35,726 nucleotides of DNA from Candidatus Altimarinota bacterium (lineage in GTDB: Bacteria; Patescibacteriota; Gracilibacteria; UBA4473), in contig JABAZT010000029.1 of assembly GCA_018608565.1 (NCBI GenBank), positions 2,163 through 37,888 on the forward strand, given 5' to 3'. Every line of letters starts with the position of its first letter. Position 1 is the first letter of the stretch. Both the position numbers and the translations under genes were made by a program. Positions 23,711 through 31,883 of this stretch are shown here, one piece after another. The notes below the pieces were generated by a model. It ran no database searches and was not told the origin of the DNA. It saw only the letters and a program-made list of their open reading frames with translations.

Positions 23711-23786
23711 TGGAGCCACCTATCGGAGTCGAACCGATGACCTACGGGTTACAAATCCGTTGCTCTACCAGCTGAGCTAAGGTGGC
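23711..23786 (-). tRNA. tRNA-Thr (anticodon TGT)
   Basis: A standard 76-base tRNA: acceptor GCCACCT/AGGTGGC, D arm GCTC/GAGC, anticodon loop TTTGTAA giving TGT, T arm ATCGG-TTCGACT-CCGAT, discriminator T and encoded CCA. The last base pair of the anticodon stem next to the loop is A-C, a mismatch. Confidence 0.96.
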
Positions 23787-23814
23787 GCGTATAAATTCAA
23801 TTAAGAGCCGGAAG

Positions 23815-23842
23815 ATCGTAGAAAATATTCAAAGAATGGCAA
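23815..23842 (-). promoter_or_regulatory. Promoter of tRNA-Thr
   Basis: Minus strand TTGCCA, a 16-base spacer and TACGAT, with +1 about 20-28 bases before the mature tRNA. Confidence 0.5.
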
Positions 23843-23864
23843 GTTTTTTAGTTTCAGAGTATTT

Positions 23865-24785
23865 TTATTCTAAATATTTTTCATGAGTTTTCTTCAGATC
23901 AGCATTTACGAAATGTGTATAGATCTGTGTGGTAGAGATGTTGGCATGTCCGAGCATTTCTTGAACTGAACGTAGGTCAGCTCCATTTCTCAGCAACGTT
24001 GTCGCAAAGGTATGTCGTAGGACGTGAGGGGTCACTGGTTTAGTAATACCCGCTCGCCTTCCTCGGTCACGAACCATGACTTCGATGGCGGTTCGGCTAA
24101 TGCGACGAGATTCTCCATTGGTTTCAAATTCATCTTTTCGAATTCGAGCGTTGATAAACAGGGGAGGCCAATTATCTTTTCTTTCACTTAAATAGCCTTT
24201 CAGACACTTCACCGCTCTGTCTGTGAGAAAAACAACACGTATTTTTTTTCCTTTTCCTAGAATTGAAAACTCTTTTGTATTTAGATTTATATGTTCCTGA
24301 TTGAGGGCACAAAGCTCAGAGATTCTCAGCCCCGTAGAAAACAACATCTCCACGATCGCTCGATCACGGGCATTAATCATGGTGTTCTTAGAGACATTGC
24401 AGTTTCTCAAAGCCTCTAGTTCTTCAGCCGAAAGCCCTGAAACATCTCTCGGATCAGCCTTAACGAGCTCAATTTTATCGGGAGATAGGATTGGATCATC
24501 TAGATCTCGCTTGAGACAATATTTCAAAAAACTTCGAATAGGAATCAGATAAATATTCCTTGTTCGTTGTGAGATAGGAGATCCATCTCGAGTCTTAAGG
24601 TCAAAAACGTGATCATTAATTTGATCGATGGTTGCGAGCTTTATGTCCCTCACATCAGCATCAGTACCACAAAGTTCTTGAAGGAGTTTGAGGCTTTTTT
24701 CATAATTTCTGATCGTGTATTTTGACGCACTTTGAATATTCCGTAGATGACGGAAGTATTTTTCGAGGGCAAGGGAAATCAACAT
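23865..24785 (-). CDS. xerD: Tyrosine recombinase of the XerC/XerD type
   Basis: With the start at 24785 the protein has 306 residues, the normal Xer size. An N-terminal SAM-like core-binding domain (SLALEKYFRHL, SKYTIRNYEKSLKLL) is followed by the catalytic domain with a complete active site: Arg154 in STGLRISELC, Lys180 in GKGKKIRV, His254 and Arg257 in TPHVLRHTFA, His280 in MLGHANISTT, and Tyr289 in TQIYTHF. Xer proteins resolve chromosome dimers at dif, and CPR often have a single one. It could also be a mobile-element integrase, but no element borders are seen. The frame extends upstream to 24827 through Tyr/Cys-rich codons that do not look coding. XerC versus XerD cannot be settled by eye. 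Confidence 0.88.
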   Translation of the reverse strand: MLISLALEKYFRHLRNIQSASKYTIRNYEKSLKLLQELCGTDADVRDIKLATIDQINDHVFDLKTRDGSPISQRTRNIYLIPIRSFLKYCLKRDLDDPILSPDKIELVKADPRDVSGLSAEELEALRNCNVSKNTMINARDRAIVEMLFSTGLRISELCALNQEHINLNTKEFSILGKGKKIRVVFLTDRAVKCLKGYLSERKDNWPPLFINARIRKDEFETNGESRRISRTAIEVMVRDRGRRAGITKPVTPHVLRHTFATTLLRNGADLRSVQEMLGHANISTTQIYTHFVNADLKKTHEKYLE

Positions 24786-24863
24786 ACAATACACAGCATA
24801 CAAGATGCAGTATGTAATATACAGCAAATAAGTATAAAATAGACTGTATGTATAAGATTTTGG
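24786..24863. promoter_or_regulatory. Short repeats in the recombinase upstream region
   Basis: ATACA or its complement TGTAT recurs about seven times in 78 bases, including the inverted pair CATAC...GTATG. Several -10-like boxes (TATACT, TATATT) lie in the same stretch on the minus strand, so the true recombinase promoter cannot be fixed. Confidence 0.35.
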
Positions 24864-25532
24864 TTATGCGGCTGCGGCTTGTTTAAGCTTGAGGTCTTTT
24901 GAGAAATTATAAGCGGCTTCACATTCAGCTTTTATTGATGGATTTATGGCGACATGAAAGTCCAATAAAAGGTCCGCTACACCATCGTCAATAGCACAGC
25001 TATATTCCCAACACCGAGCGGCATTATGTGCCTTTCTTGGATCATCGGTTGCAGAGAGAAGGGCCCAAGCCTCTGTAATTTCATGCTCGAGTATTGGGCG
25101 CCATAGTTTTTGAAAAGCTGTTTCTACAGATATTCCATGATTTTGAAAAACAGCTTCACATCGTTTATCAAAAAACCAGCTTTCATTTACAAAAATTCCA
25201 CACTGAGTTACCGTTTTTATAAGATCATTTTGTCTGCTGGTATCTAAATCAATATGAAAAGATGCCAACGGAGTAGATTGTTTATTTGGACCTCTTCCAA
25301 GTAGATCTCGAGCTTCTTCCCCTGTTAATCGATGAATGTATTTAGCTCTCTTTGGATTCTTTGGGTCAGGGGTTGCTATAAGATTACGGAATGCAATTTC
25401 TCCAGTCTGATTCAAGGAGAGAGATAGAGCAGTTTCCATACTATTATCAGGAAGATCACAAAAATTCCGCGATCTTTCCACAAGAGATTGCGTTTCACTT
25501 GACCCAGGGAGAACGGAATCCTTAATTTTCAT
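24864..25532 (-). CDS. Uncharacterised soluble protein, 222 residues
   Basis: No family is recognised. The protein has no signal peptide and no membrane span. Visible parts are a basic segment with a Gly loop (RLTGEEARDLLGRGPNK), then SFHIDLDTSRQNDLI, a Trp-containing helix (FQKLWRPILEHEITEAWALL), a region with HNAARCWEYSCAIDDGVADL, and an Ala-rich end (KLKQAAAA). It starts 30 bases after the fbp stop. Its own promoter has its -35 box overlapping that stop codon and puts +1 exactly on the ATG, so it can be expressed separately from fbp as a leaderless message. Confidence 0.75.
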   Translation of the reverse strand: MKIKDSVLPGSSETQSLVERSRNFCDLPDNSMETALSLSLNQTGEIAFRNLIATPDPKNPKRAKYIHRLTGEEARDLLGRGPNKQSTPLASFHIDLDTSRQNDLIKTVTQCGIFVNESWFFDKRCEAVFQNHGISVETAFQKLWRPILEHEITEAWALLSATDDPRKAHNAARCWEYSCAIDDGVADLLLDFHVAINPSIKAECEAAYNFSKDLKLKQAAAA

Positions 25533-25538
25533 AACCTA

Positions 25539-25566
25539 ATAGTACATGTTTTTGGTTTTTTTTCAA
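25539..25566 (-). promoter_or_regulatory. Promoter of the 222-residue orphan, predicted leaderless
   Basis: Minus strand TTGAAA, a 16-base spacer and TACTAT, then 6 bases and ATG. The -35 hexamer contains the TGA stop codon of fbp. Confidence 0.65.
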
Positions 25567-26495
25567 GAGAGGGGTTGGTGATTCAAAATATCAACAGCCT
25601 CCTCTGTAGCCTCCTTTGATCCTATAAAAATAGGCGTATTTTGGTGACAATCATCAACAATGGTTTCGAGTATTCGTATTCCTTCCTGATTGAGGGCAAT
25701 CCCTCCGGCCTCCTCTACCGCTAGTGCAAATGGGGCACATTCAAATAAGAGTCGAAGTTTTCCATCAGTATTTTCACGATCTCGTGGGTATGTAAAAATA
25801 CCTTGCCCCTTACAGAGAATATGATTGATGTCAGGAACCATTCCTCCGCTATATCGCAGCTTTTTCCCTCCCATCACCCAATGATCGAGTAATGTTTTAT
25901 AGGATTGATTCTCTGTACAGACCTTCAGATTGCCTGGGGCGAAACACTTGTATTCAGGGCTAATTGATAGATTTTCTGCACTGAGTACAAATTCTCCTAC
26001 ATCATTGAGTTCAAATTCATGAGTTCCTAGATTTTTAATAGTAATAACCAGCGTTACTCTTGGTCCATAAACAACATAGGCAGACGCTACCATGTTTTCG
26101 CCTACTGGTTTTCCAATGATATCTGGAGTATCCCAAATACCAAAGATAGAACCGATAGCAAGATTTACATCGATCAATGAGCTTCCATCTAGAGGGTCAT
26201 AGGCCACCATGTAGTTTCCTCGTGAGGCATTGCATCGAAGTGGTTCCTCTTTTTCTTCGCTAGCAATCAACGCAACAAGTTCAGATCGTTCTAGTTCTTT
26301 GGCAATAATGTCATCACTCATGACATCAAGTGCTGCTTGGGATTCACCAAATACATTGGTCGTACCAGCTTTCCCTGTATTCGAAGAACGAATAGAGAAG
26401 TTAATATACTTTGCCGCCCGAGCGATGTGGTAGAGGAGACTTCGCAGATCATTTGAGACGCCTTTAGTTCGAAGGAAGTGATTGAATGATTGCAT
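25563..26495 (-). CDS. fbp: Fructose-1,6-bisphosphatase, class I
   Basis: The 310-residue protein is a class I FBPase, which removes the 1-phosphate from fructose-1,6-bisphosphate in gluconeogenesis and pentose-phosphate supply. Signatures are the metal-binding Glu cluster in SEEKEEP (about 79-85), YDPLDGSSLIDVNLAIGSIFG (residues 99-119), the substrate segment LRYSGGMVPDINHILCKGQG, and LLFECAPFALAVEEAGG near the end with the last metal ligand Glu. It is slightly shorter than E. coli Fbp (332 residues). It is one of only two genes here that stop with TGA. An 18-codon frame lies 31 bases upstream on the same strand and may be a leader peptide. Confidence 0.96.
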   Translation of the reverse strand: MQSFNHFLRTKGVSNDLRSLLYHIARAAKYINFSIRSSNTGKAGTTNVFGESQAALDVMSDDIIAKELERSELVALIASEEKEEPLRCNASRGNYMVAYDPLDGSSLIDVNLAIGSIFGIWDTPDIIGKPVGENMVASAYVVYGPRVTLVITIKNLGTHEFELNDVGEFVLSAENLSISPEYKCFAPGNLKVCTENQSYKTLLDHWVMGGKKLRYSGGMVPDINHILCKGQGIFTYPRDRENTDGKLRLLFECAPFALAVEEAGGIALNQEGIRILETIVDDCHQNTPIFIGSKEATEEAVDILNHQPLS

Positions 26496-26526
26496 GAGTT
26501 GAAGAGTTTAGAAATGGATTAATTCC

Positions 26527-26583
26527 TTATGGAGTTTCGATAGTAACCGTACGTAAATCTAAAAATTCTCCAACTAGATTCAT
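26527..26583 (-). CDS. Possible 18-residue leader peptide upstream of fbp
   Basis: The frame reads MNLVGEFLDLRTVTIETP and stops at TAA 31 bases before the fbp start, in a different frame. A TATAAA box ends 7 bases before its ATG, so the fbp transcript may begin with this frame. There is no run of regulatory codons, so a classic attenuator is not indicated. Confidence 0.3.
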   Translation of the reverse strand: MNLVGEFLDLRTVTIETP

Positions 26584-26652
26584 ATTCTTTTTTATAAAAT
26601 TTCATGAATTTTTTGGATTTTATCACAAATTTTCTCTGATAGTACTAATAAG

Positions 26653-28398
26653 ATGCGTTATTTAGTTTTTATTATTTTATTATTTTTTGTCTCAGTAGCT
26701 GTGAAGGCATTGGGTGTTGAAATTTCAGAAATCGCACCTCAGAAAATAAATGAGCAAGAGGAATGGTTTGAGTTCTCGGTTGAGACCGGAGATGAAGTAA
26801 ATATGAATGACTGGGCGATACAAAATGAAAAAGGAACTACAAAACTATTCCGTGACTTTGCTGATCAACTCCAGTTTGATCAAAATGCTAAAATACAGAA
26901 TTTTTCGGGATCAGGTTCAGGGGGGTCAATAAATCCAATACTTATATTTACCATCCTAGAGAAAAGTTATTTCTATTGGAATAAATCTCCACTATCACTT
27001 CCAAATAACGGTGGAACCATAAAAATAATTGATGGAGTTGGTTATGTTTTAGATGAAATTACATACGAAAAAACAAAATCAGGAACTTCTGGAGGAATAA
27101 AATATACAGAAGTCTTGAATCGTATGAGATCAGAGGTGTTCCCTTTGATTTTTAGAGACAATGGCGATCCTCGGTCAGGGCATTCTCAGGGAAAGGCGAA
27201 TAAGTCGCTTCCAACTAGATCAGAAGATACCGTTATATACATATCAGAGGTCGGTCCACAGCGAACAGATGGAGCTGATTTTATAGAGCTATATGTGGCA
27301 TCAAGTGTTTTTGAGAAGGTAAATCTAAAATATCTCACATTAAAGCACAATGGGACAAAGCTTTGGGAAATTGAGGATGATTTTTTCGTGGAACAAGGCG
27401 ATTTTATAACCTTATACACAAGTGAAAATCGTTCAGAGCTCTCCTTTTCATCCAAAAAAATTACAAAATATACATCTGAGATTTCAGGTATTTCGGCTGG
27501 CTCAGGTACTTTTGAGGTTATCCTCTGGTCAGGCACATCAAGAGAGCATGTAGAAGATTTTTTATGTTATCAGTCAGGAACCTTGAGCCAGGCGGAACAG
27601 GGGCGAGTAAACAAGAATATAATTACCAAAAATTGGGATGGTTCATGTGTTGATATTTCGGATCAGATCAAAAATGAGTCAGTGGCACGAGCAAGCTTTT
27701 TCACAGATTCTAATACAAATTCAGATTGGATTCGGCATTTTAATGGAAGCCCGACGGTAGTAAATAATCTACAAAATAAGTCGCCAGAGCCAGTAATAAC
27801 GATTCAGGGAAGTGGTCAAATATCAGGGGTGACTCCGTTTTCATTGAATGTGACTGGAGAATTCTCCACCGATCCAGATGGAGATCACGATATACTGGGG
27901 TTTGATTGGAAGCTCAATGGGGTGTCGTTTTCCGATAGAGAAAATCCAGCTGGAATAAAAATTGAAACAGTGGGAGATCATGGGATTGAATTATTTATTA
28001 TAGATCACTCTGGAGCGAGTAAATCAGTGGATTTATTAGTCACAACGAGAGCTTCAGGGAGTGCTCAAGGAAGTTTTAGTGAGGGGAGGTCAATTGCCCA
28101 AATTTTTGCGAGCAAATCTAGTAAAAATAAAAATTTAGAAGCGGAGGACGAATCATTTTTTAGTGATTTTCTAAAAACAGTTCCAGAAGAATTTTGGGAC
28201 ATGGTTGAAAAAGAGTATGAATTTGAGGAAAATCTAAAAACTCAAAGATATGATATAAATTTTCCACAAAAAAAAGGGTTAGAAGAGGAAGTGAAAATAA
28301 AATATCATTCCCAGCTAACGGCACGAAAAAAAATACAATTTCACCAGAGAATTTTAGCCGGAGGGGCTAAAGGAATCGGTCATATATTTTTAGACTAA
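26653..28398 (+). CDS. Secreted protein with lamin-tail-like and PKD domains
   Basis: The 581-residue protein starts with a signal peptide (YLVFIILLFFVSVAVKA, cleavage near residue 19). Residues 21-175 begin VEISEIAPQ with EEWFEFSVE and look like a lamin-tail domain; residues 195-360 begin VIYISEVGPQ with ADFIELYV and look like a second one. A PKD-like domain follows (about 378-465, TGEFSTDPDGDHDILGFDWKL). The C-terminal 110 residues are charged and helical without a membrane span or sorting signal. Lamin-tail/PKD proteins are common in the CPR secretome and are thought to bind surfaces or support nuclease domains; none is seen here. Two Cys (305 and 332) could pair. The gene is convergent with the next one, with 2 bases between stops. 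Confidence 0.85.
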   Translation: MRYLVFIILLFFVSVAVKALGVEISEIAPQKINEQEEWFEFSVETGDEVNMNDWAIQNEKGTTKLFRDFADQLQFDQNAKIQNFSGSGSGGSINPILIFTILEKSYFYWNKSPLSLPNNGGTIKIIDGVGYVLDEITYEKTKSGTSGGIKYTEVLNRMRSEVFPLIFRDNGDPRSGHSQGKANKSLPTRSEDTVIYISEVGPQRTDGADFIELYVASSVFEKVNLKYLTLKHNGTKLWEIEDDFFVEQGDFITLYTSENRSELSFSSKKITKYTSEISGISAGSGTFEVILWSGTSREHVEDFLCYQSGTLSQAEQGRVNKNIITKNWDGSCVDISDQIKNESVARASFFTDSNTNSDWIRHFNGSPTVVNNLQNKSPEPVITIQGSGQISGVTPFSLNVTGEFSTDPDGDHDILGFDWKLNGVSFSDRENPAGIKIETVGDHGIELFIIDHSGASKSVDLLVTTRASGSAQGSFSEGRSIAQIFASKSSKNKNLEAEDESFFSDFLKTVPEEFWDMVEKEYEFEENLKTQRYDINFPQKKGLEEEVKIKYHSQLTARKKIQFHQRILAGGAKGIGHIFLD

Positions 28399-28400
28399 AT

Positions 28401-29552
<1,152 letters not shown>

Positions 29553-29577
29553 TTGGTATAATGTGTTTTATACAGAA

Positions 29578-29622
29578 AAGCAGGTATACACGTAGCTCGT
29601 GGGCTCGTATTTTTACCTGCTT
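29578..29622 (-). terminator. Inverted repeat, weak terminator of the 102-residue membrane protein
   Basis: AAGCAGGTA and TACCTGCTT arms enclose about 27 bases with a smaller inner pairing; on the minus strand the stem is followed by TTCTG, a poor T tract. Confidence 0.45.
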
Positions 29623-29656
29623 AGCTAGCATACATGTTCACGAGCATTTTATACTC

Positions 29657-29965
29657 TTACTTTATAGTTTTCTTTTTCTTTGGTTCATCGATTTCTTCGA
29701 GTTTTACTCCGGCAATTGTCATCACGATGATAGTCAGTCCGAGAATTCCGATGAATGTTCCGCTTACAAGACGTATCATATCGTTATCAAATTGGAGCAG
29801 CATAGCAAAGAATACGAGCGAAAACCCAAGAAAAAGTAGAACTTTTCCAGAGAGTGGAAGTTCTTTGATCTTCTGTCCAGTCTCTTTGAAAAACTTTTTG
29901 ATCTTTTCTCCAATAGAGTCTTTGTTTTCTTTTTTTGCGGAAGCGGTTTTTTTGGCTTTTGCCAT
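29657..29965 (-). CDS. Small membrane protein with two spans, 102 residues
   Basis: A Lys-rich N-terminus (MAKAKKTASAKKENKD, then KIKKFFKETGQKIKEL) is followed by two hydrophobic helices (KVLLFLGFSLVFFAMLLQF and FIGILGLTIIVMTIAGVKL) and a basic tail (EPKKKKTIK). Both ends should be cytoplasmic. The family is not recognised; similar small basic two-span proteins are common in CPR. It has a perfect extended -10 promoter with a leader of about 18 bases and no Shine-Dalgarno sequence. Confidence 0.75.
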   Translation of the reverse strand: MAKAKKTASAKKENKDSIGEKIKKFFKETGQKIKELPLSGKVLLFLGFSLVFFAMLLQFDNDMIRLVSGTFIGILGLTIIVMTIAGVKLEEIDEPKKKKTIK

Positions 29966-29988
29966 GTGTTTTTGTGTTAGTTCTCAAC

Positions 29989-29997
29989 ATTATAGCA
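29989..29997 (-). promoter_or_regulatory. Extended -10 promoter of the two-span protein
   Basis: Minus strand TG-C-TATAAT, a perfect extended -10 element. Confidence 0.75.
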
Positions 29998-30137
29998 CAG
30001 AAAAAAGAGTTTTTCTAGTGTTTTTGGAAAAATATTAATAAAAGTAGTGATTTAAAAAATAAAATTACAGAATCCTTGTGCTTGAGATCGGAATTATTCA
30101 CTTCGAACAGATCAAAAAAATAATTGAGTTGGTAGCT

Positions 30138-30464
30138 CTATTCTTCTATAGAGATTTCAATTTCCGATGGCTGGAGCGTAAAAGTTTCAGAAACTACAAT
30201 GCTCACTATATCTGATAGTTCTTCGACAGATCTACTATCTTCGGCAGAGTAATTTAAAAAGCAGTAAACCTTACACTCAACAACACTCGGTTGACCTTCC
30301 TGATCTTGAGTTACTAGATGCACGCCACAAATTTTATGACGGACATTATCGGTTTCACTTTCAATTGTTGCAGTAGCAAGCTTTCTTGAAATATCATTCT
30401 GTATATTCATAGTATGAGGCCGTTTTCTTTCAGTTGGCTGCATAAATTTTAATTCGATTTTCAT
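30138..30464 (-). CDS. Uncharacterised small protein, 108 residues
   Basis: With the start at 30464 (MKIELKFMQ) the protein has 108 residues. It looks like an alpha/beta fold: KIELKFMQP, ATATIESETDNVRHKICGVHL, SVVECKVYCFLNYS, then an acidic end (SEIEISIEE). No family is recognised. An in-frame start 15 bases upstream is less likely given the promoter at 30489-30516, which predicts a leader of about 18 bases. It lies downstream of another orphan on the same strand but has its own promoter. Confidence 0.7.
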   Translation of the reverse strand: MKIELKFMQPTERKRPHTMNIQNDISRKLATATIESETDNVRHKICGVHLVTQDQEGQPSVVECKVYCFLNYSAEDSRSVEELSDIVSIVVSETFTLQPSEIEISIEE

Positions 30465-30488
30465 TGTTAAGGGGATCAATTCATGGTT

Positions 30489-30516
30489 AAGATAGTTTAA
30501 ATTTGAAATATTGCAA
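30489..30516 (-). promoter_or_regulatory. Promoter of the 108-residue orphan
   Basis: Minus strand TTGCAA, a 16-base spacer and TATCTT. Confidence 0.5.
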
Positions 30517-30621
30517 GTTTTGCTCGAATTTATAATAAACGATGGAGAAAAAATTTTTAGATTAACTTTTATAAAGTATTGTCTTCAAATTGCACTACCA
30601 CTAAAAAACGATTGAATAATC

Positions 30622-31419
30622 TCAACTTACTTTTTGTTGAGGGGGAGCATCCAGAGCTGCGATAACCCTTACCGGACCAGAAAAATATTTCGCCAGATGG
30701 TTGGCAGCGTTAATTGCGTTTTGTGGATCCAATAATCTTGCTCGCTTTACTTCCGGCATGTTAAGTAGGTCGGTTCTGTTTTCGGCACTACTTTTTGGGG
30801 TTATTTGCCATAGGTTATGAGCAAGGGGGTACAGTTTTTCTAGCTCATCAGGAGACATGGCAACAACGGGATCATCTGGATGACGACTTAGCTTAGAAAT
30901 TATGACGCCATTATTCTCTCCAGCACTAGACCATGTGCCCGCATGAGAATATGCATGATTCGCATTTGGTTGATCTGTTTGGGTCATTGCAAATATAGCC
31001 CCATTATCTAGTTCATTCCAATTACTTACCGAGGAAAAATTCCAGTCTTTTGAGTCCATTGTTCCATGCGAACTTTGAATAATTCCGGCTATAAAAAAAG
31101 CGAAGTGCTTACAGCATACAAAGGGAGCATCTCTATCACCATTTCGAGGATTTCCTAGCAGTGTAGCTTGAATTAATCTTCTCGTTTGATCAGACTCATT
31201 TTTTCCAGAAAAGAGTGAATATTGTTGATCGTTACAAGTTGCAGATGCCGTCATTCCAATACCACTATTGGTAAGATTTATAGGATTTTTTGGGCGCACC
31301 ATCTTAGTAGTGTCCTGGTGGTCACCCAGTCTCATTGGAAAATATTCATAAGTGAGTCCCCCGCTTGTTTTAGCGCTCACTGTTTGATCCATATCAACCT
31401 TCAATTCTATGCTTTTCAT
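30622..31419 (-). CDS. Uncharacterised protein, possibly a cysteine-hydrolase fold, 265 residues
   Basis: No family is firmly recognised. There is no signal peptide. A segment DAPFVCCKHFAFFIAGI (about residues 97-113) resembles the Cys-bearing helix of papain-like/NlpC-type hydrolases, and NHAYSHAGTWSSAGE about 55 residues later could supply the His on the next strand (compare HVGIY in NlpC/P60). This is only a pattern match. The C-terminal third is helical (AINAANHLAKYFSG) and ends with a Pro/Gln tail. The gene stops with TGA, one of two such genes here. Its promoter puts +1 one base before the ATG. Confidence 0.72.
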   Translation of the reverse strand: MKSIELKVDMDQTVSAKTSGGLTYEYFPMRLGDHQDTTKMVRPKNPINLTNSGIGMTASATCNDQQYSLFSGKNESDQTRRLIQATLLGNPRNGDRDAPFVCCKHFAFFIAGIIQSSHGTMDSKDWNFSSVSNWNELDNGAIFAMTQTDQPNANHAYSHAGTWSSAGENNGVIISKLSRHPDDPVVAMSPDELEKLYPLAHNLWQITPKSSAENRTDLLNMPEVKRARLLDPQNAINAANHLAKYFSGPVRVIAALDAPPQQKVS

Positions 31420-31426
31420 TTATATT

Positions 31427-31454
31427 TTTATATTGATTTGTTGGGAAAAGTCAA
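31427..31454 (-). promoter_or_regulatory. Promoter of the 265-residue orphan, predicted leaderless
   Basis: Minus strand TTGACT, a 16-base spacer and TATAAA, then 7 bases and ATG. Confidence 0.7.
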
Positions 31455-31646
31455 TTTTTGTTAGAACGGAGAGTTCGTGTATGAAAGAGTTTATGGTTGG
31501 GGTTGATATATTCCATGGATCCATTGTTAATCGAATCTTCAAATTATTGAATTAAAGTTTCATTTTATTTTAAGAAAGAATTTGTATTTATTATAAATTT
31601 ATAGATAAGTAGGAAAAGTAGTTTCTTTAATCTACCGCTCTTAATT

Positions 31647-31829
31647 CCCCGTGCCGTTAGGCCGAGGGATGAAGATTATTCTAGAATCCTCTAGGATGGA
31701 GCTATGGAATACAAAAAGCTCTCACATTGTGTGTATTACTGCGATTATCATTCAGTACTAGTGACAAAATATAGAAGAAAGATATTTAACTCGGGAATTT
31801 TTGCGTACTTTGATAAAAAGTTGAATTAA
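31647..31829 (+). mobile_element. IS200/IS605-family left-end remnant
   Basis: Two small hairpins (CCC...GCC-GTTA-GGC...GGG at 31647-31668, and ATCCT/AGGAT near 31687-31698) precede a truncated tnpA reading frame, the layout of an IS200/IS605 left end. No right end, tnpB or intact transposase was found within the window, so the element has been cut off. The gap from 31420 to 31646 holds only AT-rich sequence. Confidence 0.75.
31704..31829 (+). pseudogene. tnpA: Truncated Y1 transposase TnpA (IS200/IS605)
   Basis: The frame of 41 residues reads MEYKKLSHCVYYCDYHSV, continues through LVTKYRRKIF and stops after AYFDKKLN. This is the conserved N-terminus of Y1 HUH transposases (in IS608, HNVVYSCKYHIVW and KYRRKVL). 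The intact protein is about 140-150 residues; the HUH metal site and the catalytic Tyr are missing, so it is inactive. The terminal Leu-Asn codons and the first base of the stop form the TTGAAT -35 box of the next gene, so decay of the element and birth of a promoter may be linked. Confidence 0.85.
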
Positions 31830-31850
31830 TTGTAGTCTTGTTTATATAAT
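31821..31850 (+). promoter_or_regulatory. Promoter of the secreted coiled-coil protein
   Basis: TTGAAT, an 18-base spacer and a perfect TATAAT; +1 near 31857, leader about 27 bases. The -35 box lies in the end of the tnpA remnant. Confidence 0.7.
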
Positions 31851-31883
31851 CAAGTTATTACATAATTAACTAATTTTCATTTT

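Noticed and set aside
31704-31829. Active IS200/IS605 element with an omega-RNA/TnpB pair
   Set aside because: Only the tnpA N-terminus is present; no tnpB frame and no right end were found.
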